A DNA stretch of 55,575 nucleotides from the NCBI RefSeq assembly GCF_900091955.1, contig NZ_FMDF01000134.1:1-55575 (forward strand), written 5' to 3'. The stretch is from Streptomyces sp. Ncost-T10-10d (lineage in GTDB: Bacteria; Actinomycetota; Actinomycetes; Streptomycetales; Streptomycetaceae). This document shows positions 16,789-26,205 of the stretch, one piece after another (positions within the stretch are counted from its first letter, which is position 1; the number at the start of each line of letters is the position of its first letter). Made by a program: the position numbers and the translations under genes. The notes under the pieces were generated by a model, which saw only the letters and a program-made list of their open reading frames with translations, searched no databases and had not been told where the DNA came from.

Positions 16789-19700
16789 TTGCCCGACGTG
16801 AACAGTGCCCCTGTGAGCGACAAAGTAGCGATCATCGGCATGGGCTGCCGACTGCCCGGCGGTGCATCGGACCACCGCGCGTACTGGCAGAACCTCATGG
16901 ACGGCAAAAACTGCATCACACCGACACCGGCTGACCGCTACGACGTCACGACGCTCGGCAGCAGATACAAGGAGAAACCCGGACGTCTGAGCGGTGGCCG
17001 AGGCGGATACATCGACGGTTTCGACGAGTTCGACCCCGGATTCTTCGGCATCAGCCCGCGTGAGGCCGACCACATGGACCCGCAGCAGCGCAAGCTGCTG
17101 GAGGTGGCCTGGGAGGCGCTGGAGGACGGCGGTCAGAGGCCGTCGGAACTTGCCGGAAGCAATGCCGCCGTGTTCGTCGGCGCGTTCACGCTGGACTACA
17201 AGATCCTCCAGTTCTCCGACCTGAGCTTTGCCTCACTGGCCGCGCACACCGCCACCGGCACCATGATGACGATGGTCTCGAACCGTCTCTCGTACTGCTT
17301 CGACTTCCGGGGTCCCAGCCTGTCGATCGACACCGCGTGCAGTTCCTCCCTGGTGGCGGTACACCTCGCCTGCCAGAGCCTGAACAACCGGGAGACCGAT
17401 CTCGCGCTGGCCGGTGGCGTCCTGCTGCACGCGGCACCGCAGTACACCATCGCCGAGACGAAGGGCGGCTTCCTGTCGCCCGACGGCCGCTCGCGTACGT
17501 TCGACGCCACGGCCAACGGTTACGTGCGGGCCGAGGGCGTCGGCATGGTCGCGCTCAAACGGCTGGACGACGCGGTACGCGACGGCGACCCGATCCACGC
17601 GGTGATTCTCGGCACGGGGGTCAACCAGGACGGCCGCACGAATGGCATCACCGTGCCCAGCGCGGACGCCCAGGTCGCCCTCATCCAACGCGTCTGCGCC
17701 GGAGCCGGCATCACCCCCGGCGCCCTGCAGTACGTGGAGGCGCACGGCACCTCGACACCTGTCGGCGACCCGATCGAGGCGAACGCACTGAGCCGGGCGC
17801 TCGCCGTGGGCCGCAGACCCGGTGCCACGTGCTACGTCGGGTCCGTCAAGACGAACATCGGGCACACCGAAGCGGCAGCGGGCATCGCCGGACTGATCAA
17901 GACCGTTCTCTGCCTCAAGCACCGCCGTATCCCGCCCCACATCAACCTGGACCGGATCAACGCCGCCATCGACCGGGAGTCCTCCCCGTACCGGATCCCG
18001 ACCGAGCCGACCGCCTGGCCCGAGCACGAGGGCCCCGCACGGGCCGGGGTGAACGCGTTCGGCTTCGGCGGCACGAACGCGCATGTCGTGCTGGAGCAGG
18101 CACCCGAGCGCGAGGCACAGCCGACCGCGCCCGGCGAACGGGCCTGGAACCTCCTTCCGCTGACCGCCCGGACCCCGGACGCCCTGCCGGAGCTGGCGGC
18201 GGGCATCCGCCGCGAGCTGGCAGGGGTCCACGGGTCCGAGGTGTCGCTGACCGACCTCGGATACACGCTTGCACGCCGCCGCCAGCACCTTGAGTCGCGG
18301 CTCTGCGTCGTGTACTCCTCACGGGCCGAACTGGACGAGGGGCTCGCCGCCTTCCTGCGGGATGAACCTCACCCCCGGGTGATCCACGGCAGACAGCTCG
18401 GCCTCGAACAGCGCGGCCTGGTCTGGGTATTCACCGGAATGGGGCCGCAGTGGTGGGGCATGGGCCGCCAACTGTTCGAGGGCGATGAGGCGTTCCGGGA
18501 CGCCGTCACCCGCTGCGACCTGGCCGTCCGCAAAATCGCGGGCTGGTCCCTGATCGAGGCGATGACGGCCGATGAAGCCGGATCGCGCATGGGCGAGACC
18601 TGGCTTGCGCAGCCGGCCAACTTCGCCGTCCAGTTGGGACTCGCGGCCATGTGGCGTCAGTACGGTGTGCGGCCCGACGCCGTGGTCGGTCACAGCACCG
18701 GCGAGATCGCCGCCTTCTACGAGGCGGGGGTCTACACGCTGGAGGACGCGGTCAGGATCGTGGTGCACCGCAGCCGGCTCCAGCAGAGGCTGACCGGGAC
18801 CGGCACGATGCTCGCCGTGAGTCTGCCCGAGGAGGAGGCACAGCTCCGGGCGGGCGCGTACGGGGAGCGCGTGTCCGTGGCCGCGGTCAACAGCCCCTCG
18901 GCCGTCACACTGGCCGGGGACCGGGACGCACTGGCCGAACTGGCGGACGGGCTTCGCTCCGAGCAGATCTTCGCCAAGTTCCTGACCGTGCAGGTCCCTT
19001 ACCACAGCGCGGGCATGGAGGCGATCAAGGACGAACTGCTGGCCTCACTGGACGGGCTGGATCCCCGGGCAGCGACGGTTCCGCTGTATCTGACGGGTCA
19101 GGAGGGCACGGCGCACGGCAGCGAGCTGGACGCGGGCTACTGGTGGAAGAACATCCGCCACCGGGTCCGCTTCCGCTCGGCCGTCGACCGGCTCGCCGAC
19201 GACGGATACGGGCTGTTCCTGGAGATCGGCCCCCATCCGGTGCTCGGCCATTCCATCCTTGAATGCCTCGACGACAGGGGGACGGACGGACGTACCCTTC
19301 CGTCGATCCGTCGCCAGGAGAACGAACCGGAACGCTTCGCCGCCTCGCTGGCAGAGCTGCACAACCTCGGCGTTCCCGTCGCGTGGGACACCCTGCACCC
19401 GGCGGGCACTCCGGTGGCCCTTCCCCGCTACCCGTGGAAGCGCGATCGCCACTGGACGGAGCCCGGCCCCGTGGCACAGGTGCGCCTCGGCCACGCCGAC
19501 CACCCTTTGCTGGGCCGCCGCACGACACACATCGAACCGACCTGGCACACGGCACTGGACACCGAGCGGCTGCCCTACCTCGACGACCACCGCATCCAGT
19601 CCACCGTGGTCTTCCCTGCAGCGGGGTATCTGGAGATGGCCACGCAGGCGGTCCGCTCCCTGACCGGCGGCACCCATGCCGTACTGACGGACATCGAACT

Positions 19701-22700
19701 CCGCAAAGCGCTCTTCCTGCCCGAGGGCGAGGACCGGGCCGTGCGTCTGACGCTCTCGTCGCAGAACGCGGCGTTCACGATCGCTTCGGCAGGGGAGGCC
19801 GAGAGCGACCGGGCCGTGCACGCGAGCGGTGTCGTGCGCTCCGGGCAACCGCGCCCGGCCGGCCCGTCCGTCGATACCGCCGCCCTGCGGGCGCGCACCC
19901 TGCGCCGGCTGGACGGCAAGGGCTGCTACGCGGCGCTGGCCGCCCTGGGGTACGACTACGGCCCCGCGTTCCGGGCCATCGAAGAGGTGTGGATCGGTTC
20001 CGGCGAGGTGCTCGCCCGGCTCCGTCCGCCTGCGGTGATCGGTGACGACGCGGCCCGGCACCACATCCACCCCGTGCTGCTCGACGCCTGCTTCCAGTCG
20101 TTGCTGACGACGCAGCTCCTCGAAGACGGCGCGGACCGGCAGGCCTCCGGCATCCGCCTGCCCCTGTCGATCGACGAGGTGTGCCTCGCCCCGGTGGGAG
20201 CCCAGCCGATCTGGGCGCATGCCACGGTGACCCGCAGCGAGGGGGACGAGCTCGTCGGGGACATCGCCGTCTACGCGGACAGCGGTGAACATCTGGGCGG
20301 CGTACGTGGTTTCCGCGCAGCCGACGTGGAAAAGGCGTCCACGGCGGTCGGACTCGGCACGATCGATTCCTGGCTCGCCGAGACCGTCTGGATCGACAGG
20401 CCCTTCGACGCCGCCGAGGACGAGGACGACTCCGGCAGTCCCGATTCCACCAACAGCGACTGGCTGGTGTTCGCCGATCGGCAAGGCGTCGGCGACGCCC
20501 TGAGCGCCCTGCTCGCCGAGCGCGGCGAGCGCTGCCGCCTCGTGCGTCCGGGGGACTCCTACCAGAAGAGGGGCGACGGAAGGGAATTCACTGTCGTCCC
20601 GGGGTCCACCACGGACCTGGAGCAGCTCTTCGCCGACCTGGGTATGGACGGCGATGACGGCCGGCCGTCCTTCCGCACCATCGTGCATCTGTGGAATCTC
20701 GACCTGCCGCACCTTGCTGAGGCCTCGCGGCAGGACCTCGTACGGCACAGCGGTACTGGAGCGTACTCACTGATCGCGCTCGCCCGGACGTTGCTCGGCC
20801 ACGGGGCCGACGGCCGGCTGCATATCGTGACCCGCGGCGCGCAGCACGTCGAGGCCGGCGAGACCGTCGAACCTCTGGGGGCGCCCGCGTGGGGGGTCGG
20901 CCGGGTGCTCAGGCACCAGGAGCTGATCTCCCACCGCGGCAAGCTGATCGATCTGGATCCCGGCCGCCCGCGGGGAGACGAGGGATACCTGGCCGAGGCG
21001 CAGGCGCTGTTGCGCGAGATCCTGACCGACGACGAGGAGGAGATCGCGTTGCGTGGCGCCGGCCGCCTCACCAGCAGGGTGCGGCAGGCCGAAGGACTGA
21101 CCCGCCCCCTTCCGCTGAGTCTGCGCGCCGACGCGAACTACCTTGTCACCGGCGCCTTCGGGGCGCTCGGCCGGCTGCTCTGCCGGACACTCGTACGGCG
21201 TGGGGCGCGTAGTCTGATCCTGATCGGACGGACCGTGCTGCCGGAGCGCTCCGCTTGGCGCGGTCTCGATCCCACCACTGCCGAGGGCCGTGCCGTGGCG
21301 TTCGTCAAGGAGTTGGAGACGCTCGGGGCGCGGGTCGTCCTGGCACCGCTCGACATCACCGACGAGGTCGCGTTCACGGCCTGGCTCGAAGCTCACCGGC
21401 TCACCGACCCGCTGCCGGTCCGCGGGGTGTTCCATCTGGCCGGGCAGGTGCGCGACACACTTGTCGCGGACATGGACCGGCAGACGTTCGCCGAGGCCCA
21501 CGATCCCAAGGCCGTCGGTGCGTACTTGCTGCACCGGCATCTTCGGGACGAACCGCTCGACCACTTCGTACTGTTCGCGTCGATCGCCTCGCTCATGACC
21601 ACGGCGGGCCAGACGAACTATGCCGCCGGGAACGCGTTTCTGGACGCTTTGGCCCAGCACCGTCGGGCTCTCGGCCTGCCGGGGCTCAGCGTCGACTGGG
21701 GACCGTGGGCCACCGGCATGATCGAGGAGCTGGGGCTCGTCGGCCACTATCTCCACAGCCGTGGGATGAGCTCGCTCGCACCGGACGTCGGCATGGCGGT
21801 CCTGGAGCGCGTCATCGGCCAGGACCGGGCCCAGCTCCTCGTCGCCACCGTCGTCGACTGGCCGGTGTTCCTGGCCTGGTACCCCTCCCCGCCCTCGCTG
21901 GTGGCCGAACTCGCCGCGACGGCCTCAGCCGCGACGGCCGACGGGACGGGCGACGGCATCCTCGACACCTTCCGCAACGCGGACGCCGCGGAACGCCTCG
22001 CCCTGGTGACCCGGAGGTTCACCGCTGTGGCCGCCTCGGTGCTGCGGACGAACCCCGATCAGATCGATCCGCAGGCCGGCCTCAACGCGCTGGGACTCGA
22101 TTCGCTCCTGGCGATGGAGCTGCGCGCCCGGCTCAGCTCCGAGCTCGGCGTAGCTCCCCCCGTGGTCGCTCTGCTGAGCGGTACACCGGCCGGCGAACTG
22201 ATCGCACAGCTCCACGACGCCCTGTCCGAGTCGGTGGCGTCGGCAGTCGGCGGTGACGACTCGGCGGCGGTGGAGGTCTTCGAGGACGAGTTCCGGCATC
22301 CACTGACGCAGAACCAGCAGGCCCTGTGGTTCCTCAGGCAGCTCAACCCCGAGGGCTACGCGTACAACATCGGAGGCGCGGTCGAGGTCCGCGTCGCTCT
22401 CGACCCCGACCTGATGTTCGATGCCGTCCGCTGTCTGGTCGCACGCCATCCCGCGCTGCGGACCAACTTCCTCACGGTGGACGGACGGCCGCTGCAGCAG
22501 GTTTCGAAGGACCGGAGCCCGGACATTGCGCTGTTCGACGTGCAGGACCAGCAGTGGGAGGAGATCCACCGTGCGATCGTGGCCGAGTACCGCAGGCCGT
22601 ACGACCTGGAGCGTGACCCGCTCTTCCGCTTCCGGCTCTTCAAGCGTGGCCACGACCGCTGGGTGATCATGAAGGCGGTCCATCACATCGTCTCCGACGC

Positions 22701-25700
22701 GATCTCGACGTTCACCTTCATCGAGGAGCTTCTCGCGGTGTACGAGGGGCTGCGCCAGGGCCGTGCGCCCTCGCTGCCGCCGGTCACCGCGCGCTATCTG
22801 GACTTCCTCAATGCGCAGAACCGCTTCCTGGCCGGTCCCGCGGCGCAGCGCATGCTCGACTACTGGCGCTCGCATCTGCCGGCCGAGGTGCCGGTCCTGG
22901 AGCTGCCCGTCGACAAGCCCCGGCCGGCCGTGCAGACACACAACGGGGCATCGGAGTTCTTCGTACTGGACACGGCGCTCACCGCCCGCGTTCACGCCCT
23001 GGCCCGCGAGCACGACGTGACCCCGTTCATGGTGCTGCTCAGCGCCTACTACATGCTGCTCCAGCGCTATTCCGGTCAGGACCACGTCATCGTGGGCAGC
23101 CCCGTCACGGGTCGTACCGAGCAGGAGTTCACCTCCGTCTACGGCTACTTCGTCAACCCGCTCCCGCTGCACGCGGATCTGTCCGGCGGGCCGTCAGTCG
23201 CCCAGCTGCTGCAACAGGTCCGTACGACCGTGCTGGGCGGCCTGGACAACCAGGAGTATCCGTTCGTCCTGCTGGTCGACGAGCTGGGGCTCCAGCACGA
23301 CCCCAGCCGCTCCGCGGTGTTCCAGGCCATGTTCATCCTGCTGACCCACAAAGTCGCCACCGAGAAGTACGGCTACCGGCTCGACTACATCGAACTCCCC
23401 GAAGAGGAAGGACAGTTCGATGTCACCCTGTCCGTCTACGAGGACGAGGCGGAGCATCGGTTCCACTGTGTTCTCAAGTACAACACCGACCTGTTTCTGC
23501 CGGAGACCATGCGGCGGATGGCATCGCACTACACCACACTCCTGGACAGCATGACCCGGGCACCGGCCGATCACCCCACCACCCGGCTGGAGATGCTGGG
23601 CGCACAGGAGCGTGAACGGCTGGTCGGTGAATGGAGCGGCGCCGGGCGCGCCGCGCTGCCCCCTGGAGCAGGAGAACGCGAGGCGGACGGTGTCCGCCCG
23701 GTGCACCAGCTGATCAGCGCGGTCGCTGCCCGGTGCCCGGACGCCGTCGCCGTCACGGTCCCGGCGCTTCAAGGGACGGCCCTTCGGCTGACGTACGCGG
23801 AACTGGACCGTCGATCCGGGGAGCTGGCCCGGCGGCTGCGGGGGCTGGGGGTCGGATCCGGCTCGGTGGTGGCGTTGTGCCTGGACAAGTCGTCCGACCT
23901 CGTCGTCGTGCTGCTCGCGGTGCTCAAGGCAGGCGGCGCCTACCTCCCCGTCCCGCCCGACCACCCGGCCGACCGCGTCGCCCACACCGTGCGGACGGCG
24001 GCCGCCACCCTCGTCCTCGTCGAGGACGACGCCTGCAGGGACCGCATGGCAGGACTGCCGGCCGAGACACTGACCCTGCGGGAGCTGTACGAGGCGGCCG
24101 ATGAGCAGGTGCCTGCGACCGGGGCCGAGCACCCGGGAGGCCTCGACTCACTTGCGTACGTCATCCACACTTCCGGTTCGACCGGGCACCCCAAGGCCGT
24201 CCAGGTCAGCCACCGGAACCTCGCCTCGGCGTACGCAGCCTGGCTCCAGGAGTACAGGCTGGACCGTGACGTCCGGGTTCACCTCCAGATGGCGGCCTCG
24301 TCTTTCGACGTCTTCACCGGTGACCTGGTGCGCGCGCTGTGCTCCGGCGGCAATCTGGTACTGGTCGACCGCGACCTGCTCTTCGACACCGAACGCCTCT
24401 ACCGGACCATGCGCGAGGAGCACGTCGACTGTGCGGAGTTCGTCCCCGCTGTCGTACGCGGTCTCATGGACCACTGCGAACGCGAGGGCCTGCGGCTGGA
24501 TTTCATGCGTCTGCTGGTCGTCGGGTCCGATGCGTGGAAGGCCGGGGAATACCGAAGGCTGCGCGACCTGTGCGGACCGCACACCCGTCTGATCAACTCC
24601 TACGGGGTCACCGAGGCCACCATCGACAGCGCCTGCTTCGAAGGACCCGTCGACGACCTGGAACCCGGCCGCACGGTGCCGATCGGACGTCCCCTGAGCA
24701 ACAGCACTCTCCATGTGCTCGATCGGCACGGTGAGCCGGTGCCGCCCGGTGTGCCGGGCGAACTGTGGATCGGCGGCGACGGCGTCGCGCTCGGCTACGC
24801 GGGCGACCCCGCACAGACGGCCCAGCGATTCGTGACCCGGACACTGAGCCGGGCGCCGGGTGCCGAACCCGTACGCCTCTACCGGAGCGGCGACGCGGCG
24901 CGCTGGGACGCGCACGGCCGGGTTCATCTGCTCGGGCGGGTGGACGACCAGGTCAAGCTCCGCGGCCACCGGATCGAGATCGGCGAGATCGAGACACACC
25001 TCGCCCAGTGGCCCCAGCTGGCCCGGACGGTCGTCACGGTGCGCCCCGATGCCCGGGGAGAAGATGCGCTCTGCGCCTACTGTGTACCGGCGGACGGGGC
25101 ACCGCTGGACCGGCGCGCGCTACGCCGGCACCTCGCGGGACTGCTGCCCGCACACATGGTTCCTTCGCACTTCATCGCCTTGCCGGAACTGCCGCTGACC
25201 GCCAACGGAAAGGTCGATGTCGCGGGCCTGCCGACACCCCGGTTCGACGCCGACGACGAGCCGGAGGAGATGCTCGGCACACCGTTCGAGGAGAGCATGG
25301 CGCGGCACTGGAAGGAGCTGCTCGGGCTGGAGAGGGTAGGCCCTGCGCAAGAGTTCTTCGAGGCCGGAGGCAGCTCCATCAAGCTGATCGAGCTGATCCA
25401 CCGCCTGCGGCAGGAGTTCGGCGTCGGCATCCCCGTCAGCCTCCTGTACCGGGTCACGACCCTGCACGGGATGGCCGCGACGGTGGAGCGTCTGGCCACC
25501 GGCGGCAGCTCGGACGACCTGCCGTGCCTGAGCTTCAACAGCGATCGGGAACCGACAGTGTTCTGCTTCCCACCGGCGGGCGGCCACGGACTCGTCTACC
25601 GGACATTCGCCGCCCAGCTGCCCGAGTACCGGCTGATCGCCTTCAACTACGTCCCCGGCGAGAACAAGGTGGCCCGCTACGCCGACCTCGTCGAGTCCCT

Positions 25701-26205
25701 CCGGCCCGAGGGCAGATGCCTGCTGCTCGGCTACTCCCTCGGCGGCAACCTCGCATTCGAGGTGGCCAAGGAGCTCGAAGGCCGGGGACGAGACGTCGCC
25801 CATGTGATCGTCCTGGACTCGCACCGCATCCTGGAGCCCTACGTCCCCGGCCCCGAACACTTCGCGTTCTTCGAGGCGGAACTGGCCGAACACCTGTTCA
25901 AGCACACAGGGTCGGAGATCGTCGCCCGCGAAACCCTGGACCACGCCGCGGAGTACCTGGCCTTCTGCGGCCGCACACCGAACCTCGGTGTGGTGTCCGC
26001 GACCGTCAGCATCGTCACGGACCAGGAGAAGACAGCGCTGTACGGCGCCGGTGAACGCGGCACCTGGCACGGCAGCTCCACCACGGCCACGGCGGTGCTG
26101 CGCGGCTCCGGGATCCACGCCGACATGCTCGACCCCAAGCACGTGGCCCGCAACGCCGAGCTGGTGCGAGGCATCCTCCAGGAGGGCGGCGCCGATGACC
26201 GGTGA
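16789..26205 (+). CDS. ftdB: Iterative hybrid PKS-NRPS of a polycyclic tetramate macrolactam
   Basis: 3138 residues from TTG 16789, which has GAGGAG seven bases upstream. Domains by approximate residue: KS 10-435 (Cys 183 in DTACSSSL, VEAHGTSTP, NIGHTEAAAG), AT 540-830 (GHSTGEIA near 633), DH 900-1180 (DDHRIQSTVVFP and LLDACFQS), KR to about 1650 (TGAFGALG near 1450, Tyr in GQTNYAAGN) and ACP (LGLDSLLAM near 1768). Then come C (HHIVSDA near 1964), A (HTSGSTGHPKAV near 2459), PCP (GGSSIKL near 2859) and TE (GYSLGG near 2980). There is no ER. One module is used iteratively to make two polyene chains, both joined to ornithine, and the TE releases the tetramate. The A pocket reads DVGEVGSID, an ornithine-type code. 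The first DH motif has Ser where Gly is usual. Confidence 0.95.
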   Translation: MPDVNSAPVSDKVAIIGMGCRLPGGASDHRAYWQNLMDGKNCITPTPADRYDVTTLGSRYKEKPGRLSGGRGGYIDGFDEFDPGFFGISPREADHMDPQQRKLLEVAWEALEDGGQRPSELAGSNAAVFVGAFTLDYKILQFSDLSFASLAAHTATGTMMTMVSNRLSYCFDFRGPSLSIDTACSSSLVAVHLACQSLNNRETDLALAGGVLLHAAPQYTIAETKGGFLSPDGRSRTFDATANGYVRAEGVGMVALKRLDDAVRDGDPIHAVILGTGVNQDGRTNGITVPSADAQVALIQRVCAGAGITPGALQYVEAHGTSTPVGDPIEANALSRALAVGRRPGATCYVGSVKTNIGHTEAAAGIAGLIKTVLCLKHRRIPPHINLDRINAAIDRESSPYRIPTEPTAWPEHEGPARAGVNAFGFGGTNAHVVLEQAPEREAQPTAPGERAWNLLPLTARTPDALPELAAGIRRELAGVHGSEVSLTDLGYTLARRRQHLESRLCVVYSSRAELDEGLAAFLRDEPHPRVIHGRQLGLEQRGLVWVFTGMGPQWWGMGRQLFEGDEAFRDAVTRCDLAVRKIAGWSLIEAMTADEAGSRMGETWLAQPANFAVQLGLAAMWRQYGVRPDAVVGHSTGEIAAFYEAGVYTLEDAVRIVVHRSRLQQRLTGTGTMLAVSLPEEEAQLRAGAYGERVSVAAVNSPSAVTLAGDRDALAELADGLRSEQIFAKFLTVQVPYHSAGMEAIKDELLASLDGLDPRAATVPLYLTGQEGTAHGSELDAGYWWKNIRHRVRFRSAVDRLADDGYGLFLEIGPHPVLGHSILECLDDRGTDGRTLPSIRRQENEPERFAASLAELHNLGVPVAWDTLHPAGTPVALPRYPWKRDRHWTEPGPVAQVRLGHADHPLLGRRTTHIEPTWHTALDTERLPYLDDHRIQSTVVFPAAGYLEMATQAVRSLTGGTHAVLTDIELRKALFLPEGEDRAVRLTLSSQNAAFTIASAGEAESDRAVHASGVVRSGQPRPAGPSVDTAALRARTLRRLDGKGCYAALAALGYDYGPAFRAIEEVWIGSGEVLARLRPPAVIGDDAARHHIHPVLLDACFQSLLTTQLLEDGADRQASGIRLPLSIDEVCLAPVGAQPIWAHATVTRSEGDELVGDIAVYADSGEHLGGVRGFRAADVEKASTAVGLGTIDSWLAETVWIDRPFDAAEDEDDSGSPDSTNSDWLVFADRQGVGDALSALLAERGERCRLVRPGDSYQKRGDGREFTVVPGSTTDLEQLFADLGMDGDDGRPSFRTIVHLWNLDLPHLAEASRQDLVRHSGTGAYSLIALARTLLGHGADGRLHIVTRGAQHVEAGETVEPLGAPAWGVGRVLRHQELISHRGKLIDLDPGRPRGDEGYLAEAQALLREILTDDEEEIALRGAGRLTSRVRQAEGLTRPLPLSLRADANYLVTGAFGALGRLLCRTLVRRGARSLILIGRTVLPERSAWRGLDPTTAEGRAVAFVKELETLGARVVLAPLDITDEVAFTAWLEAHRLTDPLPVRGVFHLAGQVRDTLVADMDRQTFAEAHDPKAVGAYLLHRHLRDEPLDHFVLFASIASLMTTAGQTNYAAGNAFLDALAQHRRALGLPGLSVDWGPWATGMIEELGLVGHYLHSRGMSSLAPDVGMAVLERVIGQDRAQLLVATVVDWPVFLAWYPSPPSLVAELAATASAATADGTGDGILDTFRNADAAERLALVTRRFTAVAASVLRTNPDQIDPQAGLNALGLDSLLAMELRARLSSELGVAPPVVALLSGTPAGELIAQLHDALSESVASAVGGDDSAAVEVFEDEFRHPLTQNQQALWFLRQLNPEGYAYNIGGAVEVRVALDPDLMFDAVRCLVARHPALRTNFLTVDGRPLQQVSKDRSPDIALFDVQDQQWEEIHRAIVAEYRRPYDLERDPLFRFRLFKRGHDRWVIMKAVHHIVSDAISTFTFIEELLAVYEGLRQGRAPSLPPVTARYLDFLNAQNRFLAGPAAQRMLDYWRSHLPAEVPVLELPVDKPRPAVQTHNGASEFFVLDTALTARVHALAREHDVTPFMVLLSAYYMLLQRYSGQDHVIVGSPVTGRTEQEFTSVYGYFVNPLPLHADLSGGPSVAQLLQQVRTTVLGGLDNQEYPFVLLVDELGLQHDPSRSAVFQAMFILLTHKVATEKYGYRLDYIELPEEEGQFDVTLSVYEDEAEHRFHCVLKYNTDLFLPETMRRMASHYTTLLDSMTRAPADHPTTRLEMLGAQERERLVGEWSGAGRAALPPGAGEREADGVRPVHQLISAVAARCPDAVAVTVPALQGTALRLTYAELDRRSGELARRLRGLGVGSGSVVALCLDKSSDLVVVLLAVLKAGGAYLPVPPDHPADRVAHTVRTAAATLVLVEDDACRDRMAGLPAETLTLRELYEAADEQVPATGAEHPGGLDSLAYVIHTSGSTGHPKAVQVSHRNLASAYAAWLQEYRLDRDVRVHLQMAASSFDVFTGDLVRALCSGGNLVLVDRDLLFDTERLYRTMREEHVDCAEFVPAVVRGLMDHCEREGLRLDFMRLLVVGSDAWKAGEYRRLRDLCGPHTRLINSYGVTEATIDSACFEGPVDDLEPGRTVPIGRPLSNSTLHVLDRHGEPVPPGVPGELWIGGDGVALGYAGDPAQTAQRFVTRTLSRAPGAEPVRLYRSGDAARWDAHGRVHLLGRVDDQVKLRGHRIEIGEIETHLAQWPQLARTVVTVRPDARGEDALCAYCVPADGAPLDRRALRRHLAGLLPAHMVPSHFIALPELPLTANGKVDVAGLPTPRFDADDEPEEMLGTPFEESMARHWKELLGLERVGPAQEFFEAGGSSIKLIELIHRLRQEFGVGIPVSLLYRVTTLHGMAATVERLATGGSSDDLPCLSFNSDREPTVFCFPPAGGHGLVYRTFAAQLPEYRLIAFNYVPGENKVARYADLVESLRPEGRCLLLGYSLGGNLAFEVAKELEGRGRDVAHVIVLDSHRILEPYVPGPEHFAFFEAELAEHLFKHTGSEIVARETLDHAAEYLAFCGRTPNLGVVSATVSIVTDQEKTALYGAGERGTWHGSSTTATAVLRGSGIHADMLDPKHVARNAELVRGILQEGGADDR

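Noticed and set aside
19045..20748. Minus-strand open frame of 567 codons inside the PKS-NRPS gene
   Set aside because: Opposite the AT, DH and KR domains and without recognisable motifs.
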